Below, piece by piece: positions 15,697 to 25,819 of a stretch of 62,482 nucleotides of DNA. The notes beneath the pieces were generated by a model. It was not told the origin of the DNA and made no database searches. It saw only the letters and a program-made list of their open reading frames with translations. Within the stretch, counting starts at the first letter, position 1. Every line of letters starts with the position of its first letter. A program made the translations under genes and the position numbers. The stretch comes from Paludibacter sp. (lineage in GTDB: Bacteria; Bacteroidota; Bacteroidia; Bacteroidales; Paludibacteraceae): NCBI GenBank assembly GCA_028692715.1, contig JAQUWU010000030.1:1-62482 (forward strand). The letters are read 5' to 3'.

Positions 15697-17494
15697 AAAT
15701 TTTACTTCCTCTCAAAGATACCAAATCTTCTTTATTCTTGAATAAAAACATTGCTAAATCATCAAGCAAACGGTCATTCAAAGCATTTAGTATATCTCGT
15801 CCACCTTTACTCTTGTCTGCATCACCGATTACATAATTGATAAATGCAAGTTCATCATCAAATTTAAGTTCCATGTGATACTTTTCTTCTATTCCCTTTT
15901 TGATAGGCTTGAGCTTTGACTGAGCGATCTTTAATCTAAAATCATCATCTTGGATAAAATTGAAAGGTACAATATTGCTATAACCAATTCTACCAAGTAA
16001 CTCAGGTCTTTTAATTTCTTTATTAAAATACTCCTTTACGATCTTAATAAATTCACTTGCCACATTATCAAAATCAGGTTTAACTTCACTCGCTCCCAAA
16101 TTAGAAGTAAAAATTATTACACTTTCACTGAAATAAACAGTTTCTCCCTTACTATCTGTAAGACGACCATCTTCAAGAATTTGAAGGAAAATATCAAGAA
16201 TTCTCGGATTATGTTTAGCAGCTTTTTCAATTTCATCAAAGAGAATAACACTGAATGGTTTCTCTTTAATAGCATTTGTAAGTTGTCCGCCTTCTTCATA
16301 CCCTACATATCCCGGAGGCGCTCCTATAAGCTTCTGATCCGAATTTTCTTGTGCATATTCACTCATGTCAAAACGTATACAAGCATCATCATCTCCAAAT
16401 AAAAACTTAGCCAATGCCTTGGAAAGTTCTGTTTTACCAACACCCGTTGGTCCAACGAAGAATAAAACACCTTTCGGCATAGAGCGGCTTGAAGTTTTAT
16501 GTATGCCTGTCATCCCCATATATGCCTTTACAACAACTTTTTCAATTTTTTCAATCGCTTCTTCTTGTCCAATTACTCTCTCGCCCAGTTTACTCTTTAT
16601 GTTTTTAACTTCAGAATATGCGAGTTTTTCCCAAGGATTGTCCTTTTCACCGTATTTGAATAGGAGAAACAACTTATCAAAAGTCATTTTATCTTCTTTT
16701 CTTGAAAGTCTTGCCAACTGTATCAATTCTCTATTGGTAAAATCATTCAGCATATCTATATACTCATTGATTTTTTCACATCCCATTAAATCTTTTCCCT
16801 TTTCTGTTATTACATTAAAGGAATAAGATATTTTTCTCATCATAGCTTCACGTTCTTCACGATCAGGTTTAGGTAATGTCATTGTACTTACTTCAGGATT
16901 TCCTTGATAAAACGCAACCGGAAACATTGCCAATTTATTTGTGATTAAGATAATTGTACTTTCGTTCACATCTGTCGAATTATAATCTGGCATTTTTTCC
17001 CGAATCGCTTTACCTAAAATAGTAAGTTGCTCTCTTTCATCTGGTGGCAACTGAGAACCGGAAAACATAAAATCTGCCCAATTCAAAATAAATGCAACCT
17101 TTTTATTTTTATTCAGCAAATTCTTCATTACAATACTAAGCATTTCCTTCATATCAGTTGTATCAATCGAAGTAGATTTGTTCCCATTTGTATTTGCAGA
17201 CGAAGATCCTAATATATCAGCTAATTCCTCATCCTGTAAATAGGCGTCCCCTTCTACATTAACATCTTCAACAAGTTCCAAACTTCCAATATCATCCTTT
17301 GTACCGTCTACCTTATCCCAACAAATTACATTATCATAATTCATGTTTGTTAACACTTGTTTGATATAGGTTTTCAAATCTATGACTTGACCTTTTTCAT
17401 TAAGATACACATCACCAACATTACCATCAATAATGATACATCGTTTAATACCTATTTCTCTTTTTAAACGATTAAATGCATTATCAATTGCCAT
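15653..17494 (-). CDS. ClpB/ClpA-like AAA+ unfoldase, one active and one degenerate ATPase domain
   Basis: A 613-residue protein (ATG at 17494, GGGGTG upstream). Residues from about 315 match the second AAA+ domain of ClpB: VIGQEEAIEKI, FFVGPTGVGKTELSKAL (Walker A, about 346), the pore loop GYVGYEEGG, VILFDEIEKAAKH (Walker B, about 416), a sensor-1 Asn in IIFTSNLG, RPELLGRI (arginine finger) and GGRDI (sensor 2). The first 290 residues look like a decayed AAA+ domain: IIIDGNVGDVY instead of a P-loop, FILNWADF instead of DE, then IILITNKL. The Clp N-domain and the ClpB middle domain are absent. It should form an ATP-driven ring that remodels proteins, probably its operon partners. Confidence 0.87.
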   Translation of the reverse strand: MAIDNAFNRLKREIGIKRCIIIDGNVGDVYLNEKGQVIDLKTYIKQVLTNMNYDNVICWDKVDGTKDDIGSLELVEDVNVEGDAYLQDEELADILGSSSANTNGNKSTSIDTTDMKEMLSIVMKNLLNKNKKVAFILNWADFMFSGSQLPPDEREQLTILGKAIREKMPDYNSTDVNESTIILITNKLAMFPVAFYQGNPEVSTMTLPKPDREEREAMMRKISYSFNVITEKGKDLMGCEKINEYIDMLNDFTNRELIQLARLSRKEDKMTFDKLFLLFKYGEKDNPWEKLAYSEVKNIKSKLGERVIGQEEAIEKIEKVVVKAYMGMTGIHKTSSRSMPKGVLFFVGPTGVGKTELSKALAKFLFGDDDACIRFDMSEYAQENSDQKLIGAPPGYVGYEEGGQLTNAIKEKPFSVILFDEIEKAAKHNPRILDIFLQILEDGRLTDSKGETVYFSESVIIFTSNLGASEVKPDFDNVASEFIKIVKEYFNKEIKRPELLGRIGYSNIVPFNFIQDDDFRLKIAQSKLKPIKKGIEEKYHMELKFDDELAFINYVIGDADKSKGGRDILNALNDRLLDDLAMFLFKNKEDLVSLRGSKICVGTKQEGLAFRFE

Positions 17495-17499
17495 CCTTA

Positions 17500-18615
17500 T
17501 CACCCCTTATTCTTGTTATAATCAATTGTTTGATATTTCATTGTTGAATTTTTATCCGGGTTGCTCCAAATTTCAGTCTGTTTTAGGACCTTTATTCCGT
17601 ACACTTCTTCTAACTCATCCATAAATGGTTTAATGTCCTTTTGACACGCCTGACCTTCATATCCGTCAAATCGATACTCAAATTTTCCGTCTAAAAATAC
17701 TTTGAACTCTGCTTTTGCTCCGCTTGGTTTTTGCGCTACAATATTGACCTGATTGTTCTCTCGATCGATTTTTATTGATTTCCCATCAACAAGAAATCCT
17801 CTTTTTTTAATGGCTTGAACAATAATCTTCACACTTTCGCATCTAACCTTCTCATTGACAATTTCTTCATTAGCCAGTTCTCGCGCCTTTTGAACTCTTT
17901 CCTTAGCTGTTCCATAATCATGACTTACGATCTTTTCTATTATCTTTTCGTCAATCTTTTCATTCCTGAGTTCAATTTTGATTTCTTCTATTTTCTTTTC
18001 TTCAACCGCTACATATTGTTGATTATCAGCTGAAACTTTCATCTTCATCCCAATAGAACACAATGAATCATAAGATGCATTTGGATTATCCACCCATGCC
18101 AAATAAACGTACTGTCTTGTAACTTCGTCTACAATTGTATTGATTTTCTCTTGTACATCATAATTTATTCTAATTTTCCCACTTGCTAAATCCTTAAGTT
18201 TATCTTGGTAAGCAGCTAGTTTACTATTCATTAATTGATTCAGCAGAGCTTCCATCTCGACCAATTTGGTGTCGGTTAATCTCGCAACCATCATTTCCAG
18301 TTCTTCTGCCTCTTTAATAACTTCATATGCATTCGCATGAGTACCCATATGATCCGAATCAACAACTACGCTCCCCAGGCTTGCCTTATTCCTCGCTTTG
18401 CTTAAGACAGAATCGATTTTATTTTGAAGCTCTTTCTTTGTCTTAGTAATTTCTTTCCTCAAAGCATCAGTTTGTGAATTAAGAAGTCTTGTTGATCCAC
18501 TCTCTATTTCATCAAGCATTTGATCCAGCTTGCAAAGTTGGCTGTTGGCCATTTCGCAGACACTCTGACATTGAATTGAAATTCCCTGATAGTCAATTCT
18601 CACTGCATGACTCAT
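17500..18615 (-). CDS. Coiled-coil protein of the helicase-HEPN-AAA operon
   Basis: A 371-residue protein that I do not recognise. GGAGG eight bases before ATG 18615 supports the start, which lies inside the end of the HEPN-like gene. Residues about 20-170 form long helices (DQMLDEIESGSTRLLNSQ, ITKTKKELQNKIDSVL, AEELEMMVARLTDTKLVEME), likely coiled coil. A second helical block is near 210-270. The last 100 residues seem globular (SIKIDRENNQVNIVAQK, then FKVFLDGKFEYRFDGYEGQ). There is no transmembrane segment and no known catalytic motif. It could be an adaptor or substrate for the ClpB-like ring encoded next (four-base overlap). Confidence 0.7.
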   Translation of the reverse strand: MSHAVRIDYQGISIQCQSVCEMANSQLCKLDQMLDEIESGSTRLLNSQTDALRKEITKTKKELQNKIDSVLSKARNKASLGSVVVDSDHMGTHANAYEVIKEAEELEMMVARLTDTKLVEMEALLNQLMNSKLAAYQDKLKDLASGKIRINYDVQEKINTIVDEVTRQYVYLAWVDNPNASYDSLCSIGMKMKVSADNQQYVAVEEKKIEEIKIELRNEKIDEKIIEKIVSHDYGTAKERVQKARELANEEIVNEKVRCESVKIIVQAIKKRGFLVDGKSIKIDRENNQVNIVAQKPSGAKAEFKVFLDGKFEYRFDGYEGQACQKDIKPFMDELEEVYGIKVLKQTEIWSNPDKNSTMKYQTIDYNKNKG

Positions 18616-20809
18616 GATCCATTCCTCCTAATTTTTCTACTATTTCGCACCATCCTTTTATAATCCGCTCAGAATACTTGTTACTTCTCTTTACTGTTGG
18701 ATGTTGAAACTCATTTCTACATTTTCTCAAATCATGCATCTCACGTAATTCAACTTCACTCAAGTATCGAGTTATGCCATCATCAGATAGCAAATCATAC
18801 GTTTGCGCATTATGTGTTCCAAATAGGCGATTAAGCTCATATTGGAGTCTTATGTGCAAATCACAAATCGCATCTTTATAGCGTGATTTTTTTAACATTT
18901 GATTAATATAGTTTTTGTCAATATGGCTTGGATTCTTTAAAGCTTCCATTTCAATACCAACGATCTCTCTAATATCTGCATATCTTTCATGAAAAGCCAA
19001 CAACGCATTAAATTGTTCTACTGCATACAGTTTATACTTTTCTAATTTTTTAAGAGTATCATCATATGTAGCCAGAACCTGAATAAACCTACCTGCATCA
19101 ATATCTAACTCAGCCGCGTCCTCAGTAACCTCTGAAATACCAGTTAGTTCCTTCAACTCAGATAGAGCTTGTCCAAGCAAAGCACACTGCCTTCCCAACT
19201 TGCTTTGACTCGATATTGTCTCACCATTCAGCACACTTACACAATAAGTATTGAATATATTGATAACTCCTAACACACTTTCAGTATTATCATTCAAGCT
19301 TTCCATAGCTTCATATGCGATTTCATCACCCTCTGTCAGAATAAGATTTCGCGCGATTAAGCTTAAATACTCCAAATCATTCTTTTTCAAGATCTTATTT
19401 AGGCTCTCGCCTAATGAATTTTTCTCGCCAAAATTGTCAATCGTAACCTGAGCACAAAGATCATTAAGTAAATCTTGTGCCTGGCTTATTGCAATCTCAC
19501 TCCACCATTTTTCTTTAGCAAACTGATTATTCAACTTAAGGAAAATATCAATCTGATCCTCGGTATTTTTCTGCTTTTTTACCAACGAGAATGTGAATTG
19601 TTCTGCGTAATCCTTACAACAGGATATTTCCGTGAGTTTTTTAATTACATTGCATCTCTTTATTGGTTCTTCGGTTTCAATACATTTAAGAAACACTCCT
19701 CTCAATACTTGAGTTGCATGTTCATCCGACATATATTGCGTGATTATTAAATTAATCTGACACTTACTTTGAAATCCTTCTAACTCCACTCCAAAATTGC
19801 CTGGAATAATTTTATAAAGCTTACCATTTTCAAAATAGCATGCATATCCTTCAATTCCACCTTGTTCAAATATCTCTAAAACTTCATTTTTATCTATCAC
19901 GCACTCACTATTTTTCATTACAATGCCAGTGCTCAATGACAGCTGATTTTTAACAGCCAACATATTGAGCAATTGTGAAGGCATTGTGATTTGTTCAACA
20001 TTACACACCTCTGAATAATCATATCTTGGAATCTTCGACAAAACTCCATCAGGAAAATGATACTTTTTCTTTGCCCCAATGATGTTCGATATTACATCAA
20101 CTGCGTAATTTTCTTTTATATAAGAATTTCTTGCCTTATCATGCGCTGATAAATACATTTTCTCATTATCAATTTGAACTACAACAGCATCCTCAAGCTT
20201 ATATGCTAAAGCTTCTGGGGTTTCATGTTCATACCCTGCGATTGCTTCACCTTTTCTAAAACCATATCTATTCATGTTTTCAGAAATAAATAATTCCACA
20301 TCGTCATTGTTTAGTTGTGCTTTGCCAATACAGCTTTCGTCAATTGATGAGTTGTCATACCGAAACAACCTATAATTAGGCTTCACCAAGATATCCTTAG
20401 TAGCTAAATCATAGTATACATTTAGTTTCTTAATGCTATTGTTTCCTGTTGGAATGGTTCCTTCAGCAAATAATCTTTTACCTAGCTCCGTAACCTCAAA
20501 ATCGGAAATGTAGTACATATCCAATAAACTGAGGCTAAATTCGCGGTTCGCTTTCATCGTAACGATTCTTAGGTCAATCATGTTGGCAAGCTCCCCACCA
20601 AAAATATAATGAATGTCGTACGGAACACCAAGATTCTTAAGCGTTACAACTAATTTTTCTTCAATATATTCAGATTCTCTAATTAGTTCTATTAATATAT
20701 ATACAATTCCAGATGCTTTTCTTACCTCCACATACGATGTGTTTGCAACATATTGAATTATTGGAAAAGACCATGCTGTTTCAAAGTTTATGAAATACTT
20801 ATTTTCCAT
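18593..20809 (-). CDS. Large protein with C-terminal HEPN-like RNase motif
   Basis: A 738-residue protein of unknown overall family, overlapping the helicase gene by 11 bases and the coiled-coil gene by 23. The final 130 residues are helical and contain LREMHDLRKCRNEFQHP; R698-N-E-F-Q-H703 fits the RxxxxH motif of HEPN ribonucleases, with a preceding acidic helix. This is the arrangement found in abortive-infection and toxin HEPN proteins. The rest (residues 1 to about 560) has no motif I know; it begins MENKYFINFETAWSFPIIQY and holds mixed alpha/beta segments such as VELFISENMNRYGFRKG. It is a good candidate for the effector of the operon, kept inactive until signalled. HEPN activity is an inference from a short motif; a non-catalytic HEPN fold is possible. 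Confidence 0.65.
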   Translation of the reverse strand: MENKYFINFETAWSFPIIQYVANTSYVEVRKASGIVYILIELIRESEYIEEKLVVTLKNLGVPYDIHYIFGGELANMIDLRIVTMKANREFSLSLLDMYYISDFEVTELGKRLFAEGTIPTGNNSIKKLNVYYDLATKDILVKPNYRLFRYDNSSIDESCIGKAQLNNDDVELFISENMNRYGFRKGEAIAGYEHETPEALAYKLEDAVVVQIDNEKMYLSAHDKARNSYIKENYAVDVISNIIGAKKKYHFPDGVLSKIPRYDYSEVCNVEQITMPSQLLNMLAVKNQLSLSTGIVMKNSECVIDKNEVLEIFEQGGIEGYACYFENGKLYKIIPGNFGVELEGFQSKCQINLIITQYMSDEHATQVLRGVFLKCIETEEPIKRCNVIKKLTEISCCKDYAEQFTFSLVKKQKNTEDQIDIFLKLNNQFAKEKWWSEIAISQAQDLLNDLCAQVTIDNFGEKNSLGESLNKILKKNDLEYLSLIARNLILTEGDEIAYEAMESLNDNTESVLGVINIFNTYCVSVLNGETISSQSKLGRQCALLGQALSELKELTGISEVTEDAAELDIDAGRFIQVLATYDDTLKKLEKYKLYAVEQFNALLAFHERYADIREIVGIEMEALKNPSHIDKNYINQMLKKSRYKDAICDLHIRLQYELNRLFGTHNAQTYDLLSDDGITRYLSEVELREMHDLRKCRNEFQHPTVKRSNKYSERIIKGWCEIVEKLGGMDHESCSEN

Positions 20810-23800
20810 TCTTTTTCACCTCTCCAATAAAATCAGAAGCTTGCAATATCTTACCCTTTGCCTGAATAGTACGAATGATCTCCTTATATACAGGGAAAGA
20901 ATTTCTATCAAGTTCCTTCCTGCCGTTTATGTCAGGCAAATCAATGCTGCTTCTACTTAAAAACTCCTGTGAGCCCACAATCACCAGCATGCATCTTGCT
21001 CTAGAAAGCGCAACATTAATTCTCTCAAATTGGTCTATAAACTCGGTGCTATATCTGTCTCCTCTCGGATTTCTGACCATTGATACAAGAATGATATCTC
21101 TTTCATCCCCTTGAAAATCATCAACGGTATTAATTATGAGTCTTTCCTCCCTTCTGGAAGACACATTTGGATACTTCATTCCTTTTATATTGTTCTTTAT
21201 ATGACGAGCCTGATCACGATAGGTGCAAATAACACCTATGCTCTTTCTTTCATCCTTCTTAGCATCTTTTCTGATTTCGCCGGACTCTATCATGTTTCCA
21301 TACTGATCATTGATCAGCTTGAGCAATTTGCTTATAACATCTGCTTCCTGTTTATTTATTTTTGAAGAAGATTCACTATCTAAAGACGACTCATACTCTG
21401 TACAGTTTACAAAGTATATATGATTGTGCGGCTCAATCAGAGTGATTCCATTGGATTTAATCAATAAATTATGCTGTTTAAGATCATTTTGGTTACTCAG
21501 CCCTACAGTCAATCCTTTTCCATTAGCACTATAGAAATGATTAAAGACATCCATAATATTACTATGACAACGATACTGCTTATCAAGCATGATTCGATAA
21601 GAATCAGGAACTTTTTCAAAAAGTTCTTTGAAGAAACAAGTTTCATACAACTTCTGATAGTGTTGATTCAAATCATAGTCAATTATTTCTGGATTAAGTC
21701 CCTCGAAATCGCCCTTTCTCATATGTTTCAAATCATATAAAGGTGGCAACTGCCGATGATCTCCAACTAAAATAACTGTCTTACCGTATAGCACCGGAAT
21801 TAACAAGTCAAGGAACGACGATTTACTAACTTCATCAATAATCACAACATCTATCCCAACATTTCTTACATTAATATTTCCAAGTTTATACTCTCTTAAA
21901 GACTGCATTGAAGACTCGCTATAATATTCTCTACTTGTACAAGTCATTCCAAAAACATTAGCTTTGTCGAATAATTTCTTTGTATAGCTAACTCTATCCT
22001 CTTCGAGTATTTCTTTATCATCAAGATAGTTTCGGATGACTTTATACATCGGAATTTTTGATTTGTTTTCCTTTTCTAAAGCATCTTGATTCTTTTCGAT
22101 GTCACGCCAACGCCTATTGATGATTTCTATTGCGGTCGCTAAATCATCTGCTGGATACTCATCATAAATATCAAAGTCCACAAAAAACTCAACGATCGCT
22201 GTTCTAAGTTCCAGTTGTTTCTTTCTATAATCCAAATATGAATCATTTTCATTTAGCTGTTCAATCCTCAATACTTTATTATTCTTATTAATCTTTATTC
22301 CCGAAATTTCATCATCAACAACAGCTTTTCTCTTGGTAAGTTTGTCTACCAAGTCATTAATTTCCATTTTCTTTTCAAAAATATGCTTATCCATTTTTGA
22401 TTTTATTTCAACTAGCTCCTGCAGAACATTGTCTCTTTGTACACTACCAGAAAGCTTATCTGCTGAAATAAGCGTGGCAATCGTAAGAGTTGAATAGTCT
22501 ATGTCGCTTTCTGCATCCTTTGCATTTTTCAATGATATAAGTTGTTTTCTTAATCGTTCATACTCCTCTTCCTTGCCTTCAAATATCTCGTCAGTATCAG
22601 GGTCTCTCAACGCGTTAATTTTTGAGCGTATACTTGATTTTTCTTGTTCAACACTCATTGAAGCACTATTGTCTTCAATTGTCTTAAACTCATTCCTCAC
22701 TTGATCCAAATCAAGACGATAGATTCGACTAACCTTTTCTGCGTCAACATCAATGATAATATTATATTGTGAAATAAGCTCATAAAAATACTTACCTACT
22801 TCAAACAACACATCTCCCTTATCGATTTCTTCTTCAAATTTACCTTGATCCAAGTATGAAATCAGAATCTCATACTGCTCCTTCTCATCTTCCAATGGTC
22901 TTTTTGAATTCCGTTTAATCTCTACCTCATGATCAAGAACAGTAACTTCTCTCTGAAGATTTTCTTTCTCTATTTGTACAGCACGGCAACTCTTTTCCAA
23001 TTCTAACAACTGATTATGTCTGAATCTCAATTCACTCATATTCTCACTGAAATTGTTCTTCATCTCTGTGAAATTCTCATATTGCTGAATTCGTTTATCC
23101 AATCGACTGGAAATGCTTAGATAAAGATTATCTACCAATTTCTCAGGGCTGTACTCAGTTTCCTTATTTGACATTGACGGGACGAGTCTTAAAGGACGAA
23201 TCTCAGGTATTTTGGGCAATCTCTCAAATACATTGTCTATTGCTTTATGCGTCTCACTTGATACAAGAACCTTTTTCCCCTGTTTTACAAACTGTGCAGT
23301 TATTTCGGCTATCACCTCAGTCTTTCCTGTTCCAGGAGGTCCCTGTAATAAAAATATACTGTTGCTTGCAAGTGCTCTTCTAACAGCTTCCTTTTGACTA
23401 TCGTTTAGCCTGTTTCCAAACCATTCAATCTCGGTAGAATTAGTCTCAGACCTTCCAAGTGTTTCAGGCACAAAAAAGTATGAAGCAAGAAATGGATTCT
23501 TTACATATCCATGATAGAAAGCGTAGATTGCCTTCTCCTGTCTCTCAATCTTTTTCTTTTCAGCTCTATTGTCATAGATTAAAAACTTGTACTTCATGCT
23601 CGAATCTTTACTATCAACATCTTCAGCCTTAAAATAAATATAGAAATGTCTTTGAGTCAATTTTTGATTCTTTTTATCAATTTCTTTTGCTTTATCCTTA
23701 TCTATTTGTTCCTTACATGCTTTCTTTTCCTCTTCAATTACAGATGCCAGCTGAGCCTTGAGGAGTCTCTCTTTTTCATGGCATAATGCCTCAAGATCTT

Positions 23801-25676
23801 TGGATTTTTGCAATCTTTGGCTCTTCTCAAAATCCATCTTAAGTTTTTCATTTCTATCGAAGTACCATTGTGAAAGAGGGATATTAGCAATCTCATCCTC
23901 TTCTGACAAAATCAGTTTATCCATTTCATGAAGAAATTGCTGTTTAACCTCTTCTATGTCATTATTCTTCTTTTTGTTATTTTTTTTCAGTTGCAACTTT
24001 TGTTTGTCGTACTTCGCTTTAATTTCTTTTACTCTTGCAGAATACCTTTTTGCAATATTCTTATCTGTATTATTCTCAACATCCGCTGCATAATTGTGAT
24101 CCAATGACGCAAAATACTCATCAATTATTTTCTGCATTTGATCTTCAAGACGCTTATCTTCATTTTTTCTGTATTCAGATATTACTTCCTTAATGATGCC
24201 TCTGTACTTCTCTTCTACAAAAGAATTATTTCTGCTTAGCTTCTCCTCAAAAAAACTAATAATATCATCACAATTTGGCGCTATGTCAATTGCTTCAAAA
24301 GCAACTCGATCACCTAAATACAAAAAAAATTCATTATTTCCGACGGACACATTATTACACGGATTGTTTTGTGATAGCGCGACTTGTGTTCTACTAAATC
24401 TCCTTAACTCTCTTTCATAATTGCTTATCTTCTTATCTCTTGCCAAGGATTTATTTATCTCAGCAAGATTTTTGCTTATTTCAACCTTAATCAATGGAAA
24501 TACTGCGGAGCCTTCTGTATCTTCGTCTAAAAGGACATAATCCTTCTGAATAAAATTCTTGTTCCCATCAAGCAAATGATTAACGTAAGTTTCTTCATTC
24601 TTTCTATATTCAGTTCTGCTAATAGAATAGGCATTTATGTAACAAACATTATTAATGTGTTCATTTCGCTGCGATTGAACATCTAAAAAATACTTTCTAA
24701 AATCGACATACTTTTTCCATTCTTCAAAAACAGCTATAGCTTTCTCTGGATTATCAATTGGATATACATTTTTGCACAATAATAAAACCGTATCTCTTGT
24801 AAGAAATGGCTTATACAAATCTCTACTATCCAGACCATAGTCAGGAAGATTTCTGTCATTTTTCGTAATAGCGCACGCTGCTGCACTCTCTATTCTTAAT
24901 TCTCCAAACTTTTCAACATTCTCATCTATAAGATCTAAACCCTTAACAACAAAAGAAATGATGTTGTTTTTAAAAACAAGATCACCTACAAGTACAACAT
25001 CTAGCTCCTTTGGTAAAACCGATGATACAATTCCACTCTTCTCGGGTCGAATTACCATGTTGTATATACATTCAAAAGTTTGGCCATATTGTGAGAATGT
25101 TTCTATAGCCCTCTCAAAACTGGGCAAAGACACGTAATATGCACTTTTTATTAACGGAAAACACAGACTAACAAACTTACTTAAATCAGTAATGTCATTT
25201 TTTCCGTGAAGTACCAATTTACGTCGTACTTTTTCAAATTGGTCCTCAAGAGGTTCAAGGTAGACATCATTTCTATTTCTACTTCCCGACTTTAAATACT
25301 GTGTAAAATCTATGTACAAATATTCAACACCACTTTTTTGGCTTTGGCGGTCAAATTCTCTTTGAGAATATTCAATATCATTTCGAATTTCTCGTTTTTC
25401 AAAATTGGCGTTCTCATAATCATCCCATAAAGAATCCGCATCCTGCTGAACTCCTTCTGATTCAAATATTTCATCTGCCGATGAGACATTATCATTATGA
25501 TAATCCTCATCATCGTCATCATCAACTGAATTATCATAGTTTGGTGTATATGATGATGTATCATCATTAATACTATTTATTAAAGCTGCAATACCTGCGC
25601 CTACTATTCCAACACCTACTACTCCAACACCTACTACTCCTGCAATAATTTTTGCTATATTTTTCTCATCTGCCAT
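20799..25676 (-). CDS. Giant membrane-anchored SF1 (UPF1/DNA2-like) helicase
   Basis: A 1625-residue protein; AAGGAG eight bases before ATG 25676 decides the start. Residues about 8-32 are a Gly/Val-rich hydrophobic stretch (IIAGVVGVGVVGVG...), probably one membrane segment, followed by an acidic run (DDDDDEDY). Residues about 450-720 are unrecognised and partly coiled coil. The helicase core has LLQGPPGTGKTEVIAE (Walker A, about 777), a long helical insertion, DVVIIDEVSKS (about 1275), VGDHRQLPP, LDKQYRCHSNI, NTVDDFQGDERDI and RINVALSRARC (about 1549), which are all SF1 motifs in UPF1/DNA2 style. This group usually moves 5' to 3' on RNA or DNA. It leads the five-gene operon and is a plausible nucleic-acid sensor. 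Confidence 0.88.
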   Translation of the reverse strand: MADEKNIAKIIAGVVGVGVVGVGIVGAGIAALINSINDDTSSYTPNYDNSVDDDDDEDYHNDNVSSADEIFESEGVQQDADSLWDDYENANFEKREIRNDIEYSQREFDRQSQKSGVEYLYIDFTQYLKSGSRNRNDVYLEPLEDQFEKVRRKLVLHGKNDITDLSKFVSLCFPLIKSAYYVSLPSFERAIETFSQYGQTFECIYNMVIRPEKSGIVSSVLPKELDVVLVGDLVFKNNIISFVVKGLDLIDENVEKFGELRIESAAACAITKNDRNLPDYGLDSRDLYKPFLTRDTVLLLCKNVYPIDNPEKAIAVFEEWKKYVDFRKYFLDVQSQRNEHINNVCYINAYSISRTEYRKNEETYVNHLLDGNKNFIQKDYVLLDEDTEGSAVFPLIKVEISKNLAEINKSLARDKKISNYERELRRFSRTQVALSQNNPCNNVSVGNNEFFLYLGDRVAFEAIDIAPNCDDIISFFEEKLSRNNSFVEEKYRGIIKEVISEYRKNEDKRLEDQMQKIIDEYFASLDHNYAADVENNTDKNIAKRYSARVKEIKAKYDKQKLQLKKNNKKKNNDIEEVKQQFLHEMDKLILSEEDEIANIPLSQWYFDRNEKLKMDFEKSQRLQKSKDLEALCHEKERLLKAQLASVIEEEKKACKEQIDKDKAKEIDKKNQKLTQRHFYIYFKAEDVDSKDSSMKYKFLIYDNRAEKKKIERQEKAIYAFYHGYVKNPFLASYFFVPETLGRSETNSTEIEWFGNRLNDSQKEAVRRALASNSIFLLQGPPGTGKTEVIAEITAQFVKQGKKVLVSSETHKAIDNVFERLPKIPEIRPLRLVPSMSNKETEYSPEKLVDNLYLSISSRLDKRIQQYENFTEMKNNFSENMSELRFRHNQLLELEKSCRAVQIEKENLQREVTVLDHEVEIKRNSKRPLEDEKEQYEILISYLDQGKFEEEIDKGDVLFEVGKYFYELISQYNIIIDVDAEKVSRIYRLDLDQVRNEFKTIEDNSASMSVEQEKSSIRSKINALRDPDTDEIFEGKEEEYERLRKQLISLKNAKDAESDIDYSTLTIATLISADKLSGSVQRDNVLQELVEIKSKMDKHIFEKKMEINDLVDKLTKRKAVVDDEISGIKINKNNKVLRIEQLNENDSYLDYRKKQLELRTAIVEFFVDFDIYDEYPADDLATAIEIINRRWRDIEKNQDALEKENKSKIPMYKVIRNYLDDKEILEEDRVSYTKKLFDKANVFGMTCTSREYYSESSMQSLREYKLGNINVRNVGIDVVIIDEVSKSSFLDLLIPVLYGKTVILVGDHRQLPPLYDLKHMRKGDFEGLNPEIIDYDLNQHYQKLYETCFFKELFEKVPDSYRIMLDKQYRCHSNIMDVFNHFYSANGKGLTVGLSNQNDLKQHNLLIKSNGITLIEPHNHIYFVNCTEYESSLDSESSSKINKQEADVISKLLKLINDQYGNMIESGEIRKDAKKDERKSIGVICTYRDQARHIKNNIKGMKYPNVSSRREERLIINTVDDFQGDERDIILVSMVRNPRGDRYSTEFIDQFERINVALSRARCMLVIVGSQEFLSRSSIDLPDINGRKELDRNSFPVYKEIIRTIQAKGKILQASDFIGEVKKNGK

Positions 25677-25819
25677 ATCTTTTTCTCCTTGATAATAAAT
25701 TATAACGTTCACGCTTACAGCTTCATTAAATCAAGTATATCAAACCGTATGTACTATATAACGGACACTGAACAACCATCTCCCAAATCTCATTTGGTAA
25801 TGCGACCAATAGTAATTCT

